Below the pieces are notes generated by a model, which did not search any database, had not been told where the DNA came from, and worked only from the letters and a program-made list of their open reading frames with translations. Below are positions 44,562 to 57,654 of a stretch of 64,000 nucleotides of DNA, in pieces. The translations under genes were made by a program, and so were the position numbers. How positions within the stretch are numbered: the stretch's first letter is position 1; each line of letters begins with the position of its first letter. The stretch is from Zopfochytrium polystomum (lineage: Eukaryota > Chytridiomycota > Chytridiomycetes > Chytridiales > Chytridiaceae), in assembly GCA_025765615.1 (NCBI GenBank), contig JAIVFJ010000058.1:1-64000 (forward strand), read 5' to 3'.

Positions 44562-45160
44562 TCGTTCACTGAGTGAATATTTTGGGGGTTTCCTGCGGTT
44601 CCTCGGCAGCTGAATCGTCGCAGCGAGGAAAATATTTATGGGACAACTCTCGCTGTCGACAACCCTAAAGCAACCGGCCAGAATGTTCAGCATTATGGCT
44701 GCACCAAGGTGCTGCGGAAATGCTTCCAACGGCCGAGTGCCGGGGCAACTATTCGTGCCAATCTGAGAAAATTGTCTCCATCGAGGGGGCAAAGTACCAT
44801 AATAAGTGGTGGCGGTATTTCCTATCGCTCTACTGGCGGTGTGGACCCGGAGCGCCTTCTGAAGAGATAGGCGTTCACTCTTACATCTCGCCCGAGCCCC
44901 CAGCCCTGTTCACACTCGGCTTCACTGGATGGTGCTCCACTGGATGGTGTACAAGGCTTGAGAATCACCATCACTTAATCCTTAACTCTTCAAATAAAAG
45001 CTGGTGCACTTCGCATGTGTTTGGAAGCAAACTTCAAAACAACACGAAGGCGAATAAGACAGCTGGAGAGGCACAAAAAAAGAGAAGTTTCTCTGCACTC
45101 AAGTAGATAAGAAAAATCTGAAATAAAAGCGTAAGCGTCCCTTCGCAAAGAAAAGGTTGC
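44562..45160. other. Convergent intergenic region
   Basis: About 600 bases between the stop of the repeat protein and the stop of the S41-type peptidase on the other strand. No supported gene; AATAAA-like poly-A signals occur (AATAAAAG near 44993 and 45122). Confidence 0.4.
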
Positions 45161-47783
45161 TTATGATTTGCCATTGCCCTTCGCAGCAGTCAAAGCCAGC
45201 CGCTCTGCCGCGGCCTGCCAAACCGAAACGGCGTCCGTCGGGTCCACCACCTTTTCCAACCACTCTTCCGACGGCTGCTTGACAAATTCAACCGGAACGT
45301 CCGTGTTCGACAGGATCGAGTAGCTCTCCCAAAATGGTATGCTGCCGTCGACCGGCAGCGTGAAGGGCAACGGGCCACCTGGAACAGCCGTGTTGTTGTT
45401 CGCCATGTATGCACGCTGGGCGCCGGCGAGCAATGTCGAAAAGTGCGCGACACAGCCGCCGGCAAAGGATGTCGGCTGGAATGGGGTGGCCGATGCACCT
45501 CCGTACGTGTACGTCCTGATTTTGTTGTTAAATTGCTCGCGGAGTGTGCGGGTAACTGCAGCGCAAGTGGACCCGCACAGGCCGTTACTCAAGAGAGCAA
45601 TATTCTGCGGGCCCCACCCGGACTTCAACTGGGGAAATGCCGAGGAATCTTTGATCGCTTTCTTGAAGTCACTGCAAGAGGCTTCAATAAAGCGATTCGA
45701 ATACTGGCCGGACTTTCCGCCGCGCACAACTGTTTTTCCTGGTTCGAAAAGGTCTTGCAGGGACTTCAGCGGAGTGGCATAAGCGGGAGAGTTCATGTAC
45801 TCGGTCGTGAAAATGACAGAGTCTTTGTACGCCGACTTCGCGGCGGCGGCGTTTGGACCGTTCACAGTGTCTTCGAACAGATTGACCATTATGGAGGACG
45901 CTCGGATGTCGTACGAGAAGTGGATGAGCTGCTGGTCAGGGAATAGGAACTCCATCAAAGCCTGGCCAGCGCAGACAATACCACCGCCGTTGTTGGAAAC
46001 ATCAATCAAAAGCCGGGTGACTCCCAGCTGCTCCAGTGCAACCAGGCCAGTGGTAACGTTTGAAAGCCAGTTTACTATTCCTGCGTCGGTGTCGTCCTTT
46101 GGCATGAAGGTGGCAAGTACCTGAAAGCGGGTTCAGCATTGTACATTTTCAAAAAAATTCAGACACAAACCCAAACTCCGGTGTCAGCAGTCAACTGGTA
46201 GAAAGCGCCGTTTTCATCGGCTTTGACGGGCGAACTCAAGGAGAATGCATTCCGCGCACTATCTTTCGCCTTGATCGAATCAATCATTCTGTTCATGTGG
46301 GGCATGACCATGTCGAGGATATCCTTGCGAGATGGGGGTGTCGGGGCAAGTGCGACCAAGTCCACATGAGATGGGCGCTTCGAAAGCCCGTGGAACAGCT
46401 GATGGAAAGCTCCAGCACCGCTTGCCTTTGGAACGAATGCAAGGGGTCGGAGAAGATCATCCTGCAGTCTGACAATGCCCGAATTTGACAGAGAAGAGTC
46501 GTCTTCATCTCTCTCAGATCCGGTCTTACTCGAGGCGACTTTTGAAGAGCTGCAGTATGACTTGTAGTAGCCAGAAGCGGACGTGAGGGCGTTCGAAACG
46601 TTTTTCCGGATAGGCAGAGCCGCCCAATACGCCTTGACGGTGACTTTGTCGCCCGTGGGGCCTAGTAAGACCAAAGTGTGGTAATCGGGAAGGGTGGGAG
46701 GGAAAAACTTTCGAGCGTAGAAAGCGCCGTCAACCAGCTCCGTCACCGGGGACGGCGAGTTCTTAAATGCGTAGGATGCCAGGACAGCATTAAAGCGGGA
46801 CTCTGGCGAGCGAGAAATGGCCGTGTAGACGTCGGCATAATCTTGCACAAATTGCTGCAGAACTTTCAGCATCAACTAGCTTACCAGACAATAAAACTCA
46901 CCAATGCTTTAACCCCATCGATGCTAACGACTGTGTACCCTTTGTACTTGCTTGGCTTTTCGCCGTTCAAGCCATTCGTTCCCCACCAAGAGTCCAAGGC
47001 GTCAGCTAAAGCCGTTTCCGTTGCATTGCCATTCAGGAAAAACCCACTTCCTTTTGTGAGAGCATCCCTGACGACTATTTCTGGCTTGGTCGCGCCAGGC
47101 TTTTCGTACAGCGCTGAAAATACGAACGGCAGAAATATAGGGACATTGACGAAACATTTAGGAGTGTAGGATGCATGGCCGTCGTTCAAGGTCCACACAG
47201 CCTTCGCAACCGCCGACTGGAATTCGTACTCAGAGGTAAGGCTGGTGTCGTTCGCCAGCTTCCCCAAGCTGGATAGAATGTCCACGTGAGATTCGAAAAA
47301 GGGGGCGTACGTGCCGTTTGCTATGTCGAGGAATGGGTAACTAGCATCAAGACGGTAAGCGTCGCAAGTTAGATTGATTTAATGTGTACCAGAAAAAAAA
47401 TACACCAACATGTTGTAGTATCCCGATAAAGCGTCGATCTGAGACTTCTTCTGCTCTGCGGAAATAGTGAAAGAGTTGTAACAGGCGATAATACTGCTGG
47501 CCTTTCCAATCACAAACTGGTTGTTCACGATGTTCTGCTGAACAAAGGCAGCGCAGTGATCCGTGCCAGTCGAACTGGAGGAGTTTGCAAGAGACGCAGC
47601 GAGCATCTGCGCGGCGTTGCGCGAAAGAGGCGAGGCAGCGGCAAGGTCGTACAGCACAGAGGCTGCCGTGGCGATGGCGACGATGGTGGCGGCGGAGCGG
47701 GACACAGCCACGCCGGGCATCGGCAGCTGGCGGCGCTTCCGCCGACTCTGTTGTGTGGATGGCGATTCCGGCATGCGGCGCAT
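45161..47783 (-). CDS. S41-type (tail-specific) peptidase-like protein, membrane-anchored
   Basis: Exons (minus) 47410-47783, 46902-47340, 46171-46854, 45161-46120 give about 818 residues. A basic start is followed by a hydrophobic stretch (about residues 30-50) that looks like a signal anchor, so the rest is probably extracellular. The C-terminal half has the S41 peptidase words LLIDVSNNGGG and, later, ALLSNGLCGSTCAA with the candidate catalytic Ser. The N-terminal half holds the family's FLDI and LNDGHASYTP words, the latter typical of fungal S41/CPAF-like proteins, and a KGYTVVSIDGVKAL PDZ-like strand. The Lys expected a few residues after the Ser is not obvious, so activity is uncertain. 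The first donor (gttggt) is chosen for phase. Confidence 0.78.
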
Positions 47784-48290
47784 CGTCCTGCAGTAGCCGC
47801 ACAGTCGATCTGGATGCACCAGACGCGAGGGTGCCGATGGGTTGGCTTTCGCCGTTGGGTGCTTCGCGAAAGGCGAGGCAGGAGGGGCGACCTGGGCGGT
47901 GGTGGGGTGGTGGTGGTGCGTGGTTGGTTTTCAAGTGAAAAGCTGGGTGGATTTGTGGCTTGGGCGGCGGTTTACTGGTGCCAAGGCAAGGCAGAGAGAG
48001 ACAGACAAAGAGAAACTCCCACACGCCACACACGTCAGACACCGGACGGAGCCCACACTCTCGATTCTCGATTCTCGCTTCTCGCTCCAGCGCCCCGCCA
48101 CTCGCCACTGAAGAAACGCTCCAAACACTGTTTTGGCCTTTTCTTGAAAGAAGGGCGAAAAACACAAATAAAGGCCGAACAACGAAACAAACAAAATCAT
48201 CAACGAGGAACAAAGCAACTGCCATCTCTTGAAAGAAGGTGAACGCACAACAACCTAGAACCACCACAACGCTTTCCGTGCCGAAGCTTT

Positions 48291-51200
48291 TCAGGCGGCA
48301 GCCAAAGGAATCGACTTTTGACTCAATGTAATCTTGTCTCCCAAGGAAAGCGCGATACCTTGGGTTTTGCTGCGGATCCGAATGTGTCCGCTAATGGACG
48401 ATCCTTGTAGCTCTAAGCACACATTTGCCAGAGCGTCTTCGCCAAATATGCTCCGGGCATACAGGTTGGCAGCAAGGAAGCCGCATTCTCCAGAAAGCGC
48501 GTGCTCTGGAGTGAGCGATTTCATATTCGTTGATTTCATGATATGGCTAAGGTACTGGCGAAGGTCGCTGGGAAATGGGAAGAAATGGAATCAACGGGAG
48601 GTCGTACGCAAAAGAGTGGCCTTACGATATGTTCGTGTTCACGTTGACTTTGTTCTCCCACTCGAATTCTGTCCACATCGATCGGAACTTGAGGAGGGAA
48701 GAAAGGCAGTTAGGCTGTTGGAGTGTTGTATCAAACACACAATGCGGAATACCTGCGTCTCGCTGCACGTGGCTGGCTTAATGTAGTCCATAATATCAAT
48801 GTGAATATCGTTCATGATGACACAGTTCATGTCCACCGCGGAGGGTCCATCGTACACGATGTTCCCGAAAATGATTCCAGTTTCCGTTGAGGAAACTTTA
48901 ATGTTTGCTTTCACACTGTGGAATCCGTGTGGACCAATTGTGTAAGGGCTTGGCCGCTCAACAAGCTTGAGATCGCCCATGGTCGAAAACTCGACTGTGA
49001 GATTCTGCAGCGTGTCGCTTGTTTGGTTCACGATAAGGATATCCATAAGGATGTCGTACTGATGAACGTTCACGTATGCCTCGGCATAAACAGGATCTGA
49101 AAACCCTGTGAGCTGTACGACGCGGCTAAGCTTGGATGCCAGGTCGTCCTGCTTGTCACCACGTCCAGTGGCGCGGGTGAGATCCAGCTCGTACTGGGGG
49201 AGAAAATGTCCCGGTGGTCAGGCGATCAGCAGAAAGAAAGGGTAACACGAGGACTATTGCTGTACCTCATCTGCAGCATCACCAATTGCGCGCTTTGATT
49301 TCAAGTGCCGAAATATAATTAGATCATCTGCTTGGGCAGACACCTTCGCAGTTTGAGTTTTCTTCTTGGGTGACGCCTTTCCTTCGTTTTCCACTAGTTG
49401 CGCAAATGCCTTCCTTGTGTCTGCGAGGAACACCTCATTGAGAGCATCACCGTAAGTACCTGAAAGTACTCGGATGCAGTTGCTGATGCGGTCCCGAGCG
49501 TCTTCGTCAATATGGGCCGTGACAAACTCGCTTGTTCCCACACGAACAATTGAGGTGAGAATGAGCATGACCTCACTGCGAAGTCCGTGCTTCTTGCTGT
49601 TCGAACGAACAAGGGTTGCGTATCGCAAAACAAGCTTCGTCAATGCCGAAGCGAGAGCGGACGCAACAAAATAGTCGCCATTGAGGAGAAGGCTACGAAG
49701 GGGAGGCTTCGTAGCGCCCTTGATGGCATCCAGCTTGGATTGGCCAACGGACTTAGAAGAAAACGCGCTTTCGCTGGCATACGTTCCATCAGCAAGAACA
49801 CGCCGCGCAGGAGAAGGCACCGCAGGTTTTGGGGATAGTGGTTCCTCAACAGATTCAGAGTTCGCCTCTTCCAACAAGCGCTATTTTGATTTCGTGCCAT
49901 TAGAATCAAATTAAAGGGCACGAGATTGACAAGAATCCCTCACCTGCTCTGCGGCAAGAATCGGAACTTCGCCGATTGACTCACGTATCTTCTTCATGGC
50001 CAAATCAATGGCTGAAACCAAACGCTGATACATTAGCCATCACTCAGTGAAGTCCACTTCATACCAGGGACATCCAGTGCAAATTCGCCAATAATCCATA
50101 GCGCCCCTCGGAACACGCGGCCAGTTTTCATCTCCGAGAAAGAGTCGAGGAGCCGCTCAATAATACCAGCTCGGAGCGCTGGGAACTTTTCCATGACCTC
50201 ACTGAACGCGCGATCGCCAATCAGCAAAACGACAGGAGAAAGCAACCAAACGCATACCGAACGAAAGCTACGACGTCTACAGCCGAAGCACTGTTTGAAT
50301 CGCCGAGGAATTCCATCAAAACATGAACAACCTTGGATGCGACCTCTGGGAACTGGATGGCACATGTATGAATGGAATTCACCAGAAGTTGCTTGTACTC
50401 ATTGTTCTGTGAACCCATGGAAAGAGGACTTAACATTAACGTAAATAAAGCAGACGAGACCAGTTTCACCTTTTCATAATCTTGATCGTGCGTTTTGATC
50501 AGCTCCTTTTTCAGCACACCGACAACCTCGTCCACGTTTCTACTCGAAGTGAGCTCCAGGACTAAGTTAAGGCATTTCCGTCTAACGTCGATATCAGGGC
50601 TCGACAGAACGCGCAGGACGTCAATCGCAAGGTCGTCCAGGACCTTGTCATGCTTTTCACGTAGTTCGTTGATGCGGTCGAGCACGATCAACTTCACATT
50701 ATTGTCAGACTCTTTCACAATCAGCTCAACGTAGCACGTCGCCGCCGCTAGCATTTTGGCGGTTATTTATGGAAAGCACGAACAAGCATACCTTTGACGG
50801 CATTTGAGTGTGAGGTTAAAGCAGTCAGAGTGTTTGCTGCCTCGTACTTCACAGTATGTGCGGACGACTGCAAGAGAGAAAAGATGCACTGAATGTACTT
50901 CGCCTTGTCCGCTTGCGGGTTTCGGCACTCTTTCCGGATAAGCTCGATTGCTGCTAGCTGAATCACCTCGTCGAAAGATGGAATTTGCGTGATGACAGAC
51001 TGCAAGTACTGAACAGCTTTAGCCGGCTTAGTGTTGATGAGCATAACAAAAGCGTTGCGCCGGCAGTTCGCGTCGGATTCCTTCGAAAAACTACTTGTCA
51101 AGGTGCGAAGCAGACGACTTTGTCGTGAAAAGCATACCCGCAAGAGGTAATCGTATATGAAGTCTGGTGCATCGGGGAAGAGATACTCAAAGCGCTTGTA

Positions 51201-52027
51201 AATTGCGTGAATCGCCAGCACGGCATTCTTTCTAACGTAGGCATGACGGTGATCCTGCGCCGGAGCTGGGTTAGCGGAAGAACGGCGTTATTTGCCAACT
51301 AACAATGCACGTTCGAACAGCCGGGACGCAAGGTTCCAAAAGTTCCTCTTCGCGCAGTTTGCACAACAGCCGCAGAGTATTTCCACGAATGTATTCGTTC
51401 GGGTGCTGAAGGTCGTTGCGGAGAGCGTGGCTGAGATTGACGGAAACGCGTCAGATTTCGCGCAAGCCGCGAAAGGCGGCCTCACCAAATCAACTGCATT
51501 TCGGGTTTTAGTTTTCCATCCGCACCGCGCCTTGGGCAGATTTCCCAGTAGATGAGAAGCAGTTTCTTCAGCGCCTTGTTCTTTGATGGCATCACAAAGC
51601 GGATGACGTGCATGAGCAGTTGCGGCATAGGGTCTCCATTTAGCATCATCGTCAAGATCTTCTTCATCGTGTAGATCTTCTGCTCATCACGGCCAGTTTC
51701 CAGTTGCGAGCGAAGGTCTTGGACCGTTGGCTGATCTTTGTCGTCTATTGTTCGATCGGTGCAGTACAGGATGCAGTGAGAAGGCGATTTACCGATCGTA
51801 AAGGAAACAAAAAGATGCGAGAGTCGGTGAAGCAATTTGCACCAACGATCGCGTGGACCACTGCGAAAGTGGAATGGAGCAGCCCTTGATGGAAGCGAGA
51901 CCAATGTGATCGCATGGGCCGGAACGCTTTAAGCTGTCCATGGCCATGCTGCTCCCCAATCGCGTCGTGTGGCAAGCAACATACCATCCTGGTGGACGAG
52001 AGTGTAAGCGGCGGCCTCAGCTGCCAT
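48291..52027 (-). CDS. SEC26: Coatomer subunit beta (beta-COP)
   Basis: Beta-COP is part of the COPI coat that returns vesicles from Golgi to ER. About ten or more exons on the minus strand; first ones 51985-52027, 51486-51744, 51304-51430, about 51142-51254, then onward to the stop at 48291. The N-terminus reads YTLVHQD then [13 protein letters not shown], with [72 protein letters not shown] and [10 protein letters not shown] words of the adaptin-like solenoid. The C-terminal appendage is seen at 49254-48291 with DILIVNQT and [26 protein letters not shown]. The intron near 51090-51141 fits best with a GC donor; a GT choice breaks phase. Confidence 0.95.
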
Positions 52028-52326
52028 CGAAATCTTCTTCCTCGGTTGAAGAAATTTGGGTTGGTTCAACTTTCGTCAAACAAACACGGAACCGGGCAGT
52101 CCGAACGGATAGTAACAGGACGAGCAGCTGTTGATGGTGAGAATTCCAAAGTCGACATGAAAGAAGAAGAAGACAGGGAGCTGCTCGGGCCGGCAACCCA
52201 CTGATTCTCTAAGTGCAGGAGAATGACCCACAAAAGAGACTGAGCGAATAACACAGTCGTCGCTGGTTTCCTCCAAAGCGAGCCAGAACCCCCCTTTTTT
52301 TCATTAGCAATTTGCTAATTGCATCC

Positions 52327-55300
52327 ATGGCCGACAACGGGAGTGCAAGTGGCGGCACAGAAACGGGAAGTGCGCACATCACCGCTACAGACGTTGCTCA
52401 GTTTCTATCGCGAGGATCTTGCCAACTTAGCCTTCGCCTTGCATGGCAGCGACGAAAAGCGGTCGGCGGCGATGCATTCAGGGTCTCCCAATTGACCCAA
52501 GGAGTAATGAAACGAGGAATTGAGGTGAGCTGCCTTTCGACTAGTATTAGACATAAAGTAGATTTCTCAGTTCGAGGACACAATCAGAGCGCATCTTGAC
52601 TCCAAGTCTCTGATCTTCTCAGCGGCTGGTCTGTCGATTTCGAATCTTCTCCTTGGGATCGTTTCGGATGCTCGCTCTGAATTTTTCGTGATCGACTTCG
52701 CTTTTTTGCCTCCCGGGACATTCTCTTCGGACGTTCCTTTTGGTCGAATGAAACCTGATTTCATCCACGTTCAAAAACGATCAGCTCCCGTTGGAAACAT
52801 AATTACTCTGACCATTATCGACGCCAAGTCGAGCAAGAAAGTAAAGCTGGAGCACCAAATTCAAGTTGGCTTGTACTCGTTAGCCTTCACAGACCATTTG
52901 AAAGCATTGACGACGGAGCCACTTTCGCTAGAAGATACGGTCACTGTCCAATTCGCTCTCAACGACATTGGCCAAATTTGGCTCCCACAGCAGGGTGCGC
53001 CACTGCAAACGACTGGCAGCAAATCTTTTGGGCACCGCCACAGTCCTATTGACGTCGTCAGAGTTGAGTCATTCACTCTTCCTCTTGTGTACAACATTTT
53101 GCGAAACCTTCTCGAAATCCAGCTTCCAAGCGTTCTTCGTAATGAGCTGGAGAGTGTGGAATGGAGTCTGGAACCCACCTGCGAATGGTGTCCATTCCTG
53201 GAAGGATGCAAAGCCCGTGCCACTTTTGAAGGCTCCGTGGAGCTCATTCCTGGGATCTCGAAAGGCGCCAAGCGTAACCTTCGTGTGATTTTGGCTGAAG
53301 CTCGCAACCCACCTCAGAAATTTACCGAAAACGTGGACGTCGACTGGGTAACATTTTGGAAAGGAAAGCTTGCAGCAGCGGACCAAAGTGGAGCCGGAAG
53401 AGTGAGTGATATCGAAGATTTACATGAGTCACTACATTCCGCGCCAGGACTAGAATCCCTTTTTAACTCCGTATCAAGGAAGTTTCCCGATGTTGGTCTA
53501 TCTGCAGAGAGCACTCTCAGAGTAAAACGACCTTCAAATAGTGACAATATAGCTTCCTTGCCGGCCGCCAGTTGCAAGTATGGAGAGAGCCCGATTTTGC
53601 ACGCAAACATTAGGAAGGTCCCAGTACCATTAATTGTGCCGAATACGAAATTTCCGCGCGAACACGATATTGGAATATTTATCATTTTAGGCTGGGACCC
53701 CTCCACTGCAACTTCCCTGTTTGGTTACTGTGTTGCGGTGATAGGACCCGGAGGGAGCTTAGAAGGTTTCGATTCTGCCGTCGCTGATAATCTGCAGCCA
53801 GATGTCTCCGCCACGCTGATTACCGCTCTCGCATCCAAATTTCGAAGTCTCAGCAAAGAAGGTCTTCGCAGACGCGTCCAAGTATTCGTTGAAACGCGCC
53901 AGCAGCGAGAGGTTCTGGAAGCCACCATCCTCCATCATGCTCTGCATTCGTCATCGGAAGATCCGGAGCTCGACGATGCTGCCTTTTGCGCTGGGGTGAT
54001 TCTCGACTCAACTGATATTCTCCTGACCGGAATGAGACCTCGAGTTTTGTCGCTCTCAACGACTTTGGGCAAATCCAAACCAGCCAAAATGTTGAAGCTT
54101 GATTTACAATGGTACCTGCACGTAGTAAGCGGTGGTACGACCGGATTCCAATCCCGCAGTAGCGTGAAAGAACTGGAAGCCCAACTAGAAGACATAGTCT
54201 TGGATGATACAAGAAATGAAGGCTCATCAAGCGGAAGCCTTTCCGCTTGGAATGGTATTCCAAAAGTTGTTGTTCTCGTCGATATGGTTCTGGCAGCAGT
54301 GGCTGTCCCAGGGCCATTCTTGGGTGGGATAGACGATTTGCACAGAGTGTTTCATCCTGCATCATCGCAAAAGCATGCGCCATCGTTGGACGCTGTTTAC
54401 ACTGCGTGGCTGGATCAAAACATTGAGCTCACAAAGGAAGGCCTGCAGAAACGGTGCCACGCACTTCGGGAGACGTACGACTCCCTTGGGACTACTGTTG
54501 GTCGAGAAGGAATGCTAGCAACGTTTCCAAAAGATACACCGCCGTTTCGGCCCACCTTTCTGCAAATCTCCAAGGATCCTCATATATCAAAGCTTATGTT
54601 TGTTGCTCAGGTATTTTTGACGCGAAAACTCAGATTACATTGTGGCATTAACTTTTCTCCAAGCTGGAAATGGCGCTCGACCTTCGTCGGTGCGTCGAAA
54701 GCCGACAAGAGCTTGGCAAATTCGCGGTACTCAAATACCTGAACTCGGAAGCAAATTATCGGCAAACTTTTGCAGTTATTTCGGGACTCCATCTTCTTGG
54801 CACTTCGGCCGTCAACATAACCGACAAAGCGATTGGTTTCTTAGACTGGATTTTGATCGAAGCGCCCAAGTTCCATTTAATGGATCAATTTGATGATACA
54901 AAGCACCATCGACAAGCAGGCTCATCATTGAAATTTGACAGTGATGAGCCTTTGTTTAATGCAGCGCTATTCGCAAATGTCGAGAAAGTTCAAGATACTC
55001 AAGCCTTTGCAACCGTAACGCTCCAACTTACTTCCTTTCGAGGATTCGCCTTCACTGGGAAAACATTTCACCTCTATCGTCGTTTTGTGGATTTCAACAC
55101 GCAAAAGGTAATGCATGCCCTGGTGGAGTTGGAAATACTTCGACAACAACGCGAAGAAAGCAGGCTTCCGCCTCCGCTGCTCCTGCGCATTCTACGCTCA
55201 GAGTTAAGTCCTGGAAAGTTGAAACATATACGTGCGTCGAGCGACCTGGCGGAAGAAAGGAAACTTTTCACTTTATATAAGAATGCATACGCACTGCGAG

Positions 55301-56936
55301 ACACCCCGAGTCACGAACGCAGCCTACATTTCCTTCCGTCTCAGCATGCTGCCCTAAAAGGCGTACTCGCTGACGTTATAAGTGTCATTTTTGGCCCACC
55401 GGGTAACGGAAAGACTCACACGGCAGCGCTTTGTACGCTTCGCCTCATTGAGATAGCTTACCGATCTGGCCGCAACTGCCGCGTCGTCATGACGGCTTTT
55501 ACAAAGACTGCAATAGCAACATTTGTTCGGACAATGAAGCAATTAGTTGAAGCCGCGGCATCAGACCTTTTCAAAGATGCCGAGAGGCGAGGATGGGTTA
55601 AGGAATTGGCGATGATAGATCTTTCAATATCCCCCGACAGCCAGAAATTTGAGTCGTTGCCGCCGCTTTGTGTTGTCCACGGGACCGTTTGGTGCGTTCT
55701 CGTTCTTGCTGCGTGTTCATCATTCGATGCATTCGCTTTCCTAACAATAGTCAATGCACCGAAGGGCGATTCATAAAGCTATGCAAAGCAATCGGAAACA
55801 CGTGGGCTTCTTCGACGTCCTTCTCATAGACGAAGGCTCCCAAATGCCTGCACTGTATGCCCCCATTGCGCTGAGGGTTATTGATTCGACGGAAATTACT
55901 ACAAAGCGCCTAATTGTTTGCGGAGACCCGAAACAGCTTCCACCCATAGCAAAAGGAGTCTACCCTTCACCTCGAGACCAGGAGAAGCCGCTGTATGGAT
56001 CACTCCTCGACTGTATTATGTACGAACAAACTGAGGGCATTTTTATGCTCAAAGAGAACTTTAGGTAAAGTAATGGTGCGAGTTTTTTCACACAGTAAAC
56101 TTGAAGGACAGATTCACAAAGGCACTCTGCCAATTCGTCCAACGTCCGTACGTCATGGATCCGCTGGCTCGAGGTGCCTCCGAATTCGACGCACAGCGTG
56201 GACTGCAACCCGCCGTAAGAGACGCACTCAAGCAGTGGCTTCAGCACGGAGACCGACAACGCAACACTGCAGATGATCACTTTGTGGAGGAAATCGTTCG
56301 CGGTAGCAAATCCTTGATTACAATCGAGATTCTCTCGTCGGTAGTGCCGGGGCCGTTGGAGCCTTTGGAAGCCCACGTACGAGCGGAAGCAGATCTTGTT
56401 GCAAGGCTGTTTGGTATTTTGAAGGAGGCCTTGGCCCCAGTGGTAAATGCGAAAGTGTTTATTGTCACCCCGCACCGAATTCAAAGGGCGGCTGTGGCAA
56501 AGAGGCTACAAGTGGAAGCGGAGAAATTCTGCATTGTTGACACTGTGGAGCGCATGCAAGGAGGTTTGTGAAAGCATGGCTTTTTTCTTTGACCTTTGCT
56601 GAATTGACCACTGCGTGCAGCCGAAGCCGACGTCGTGATTGTTTGCATGGGCTTTACAAACCATACAACCACGTGAGTTGCATCGCCTTTCAGTTCCATT
56701 GTTTTCGTTTCGTCTCTTAAAATGCGTCGAAACTGAAGTCTTCCTGCCTCAGTCTTGAGGACGAAGTAGAGTTCGTTTTCAACTTTCCTCGCCTCAACGT
56801 TGCGTTTTCGCGCCCGCGTTCTCTCTGCATTCTCGTGTCCTCGCGGAACCTGTCGAGCCCCCCCATGCAGTGCCTGGCGTCTCAAACTACGCGGGATGGT
56901 GTTGTTCACATCCATGAGTTCATAAGGTATGAGTGA
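52327..56936 (+). CDS. Cas4/Dna2-type Fe-S nuclease fused to UPF1-like SF1 helicase
   Basis: Seven exons (52327-52524, 52571-54610, 54664-55695, 55751-56064, 56112-56563, 56621-56672, 56753-56936) give about 1,423 residues. Residues 25-330 form a RecB-family nuclease with a Cas4/Dna2-style Fe-S cluster: an early Cys (GSCQLSLRLAW), GIEFE, MKPDF, TIIDAKSSKK (D...D-x-K), HQIQVGLYS, and a final CEWCPFLEGC trio with Dna2 spacing. A middle region of about 400 residues includes a GIFIILGWDP strand that may be a degenerate RNase H-like fold. The C-terminal helicase has GPPGNGKTHT, LLIDEGSQ, CGDPKQLPP, LKENFR, DTVERMQGAEADVVIV and PRLNVAFSRPRS, all of SF1 UPF1/DNA2 type. The 55695 donor is uncertain. 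It is not a plain DNA2: the helicase motifs are closer to UPF1/SMUBP-2, and the layout resembles bacterial RecB-nuclease/helicase fusions. Confidence 0.85.
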
Positions 56937-57654
56937 AAGAAGATGTTTCGTATCCTTTGCGTTTTGGAGCTTGTGTGGTTTCGTTCTTGCTCATTGTGAT
57001 CCTGATAATCTCCCTTCTACTTTCTGCCTGATTCTTACATCGACTTCTGTCGGCCGCTTTATTCTGTGGCTACTACTTTGCGATTAGGGGAAGCATGAAA
57101 TTCGACTGGGATGGATCAAAGTTTGTGACGGCAGAATGATAGCAGCAATTCAAAAATACCTCTGTTGTGATTGACCGCATCCTTCAAAAATGTGATATTT
57201 GAACTTGTTGAGATTGTTCTTGAGTGCCGATCGGCCGGCAAATCAACCTTTTGTGGTACGTGGAGACATTGGACTGGTTCAATTAAATGCATTGCCAAGC
57301 AGAGTAGGCTGTTACGTGAAAGTAGTAACCTCGGAAGACCGTTGCGAAGCAGCCGAACCGAACCTTTCGAGTAGGCTTCGGATTTTTTCCTGCTCCTCCA
57401 GACTTTGCTAGCATCTGCTTCATCTACACGCCGAGTTCCAGAACCTGGGCGGAAACACCGCTTGCAATGTCCGAATACGAAACTGGAGTGATGAGAGTAT
57501 CCAACATGTAAATGTGGTGCATGTGAGGATGCGACCATTGATTTCGGAAAACCCATGTTTCGGCCCGAGAGCAAAACTGCAAAACTGCAACAAAAAAAAA
57601 AAAAAAAAAAAAAGCCACCAGTCAAAGAGACAAAGTGAGCCTTTTTGGCGTCAA
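56937..57654. other. Intergenic stretch
   Basis: About 720 bases between the nuclease-helicase and TYR1. No supported gene in either strand. An A-run of about 22 bases (57591-57613) lies just before the TYR1 start. Confidence 0.4.
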
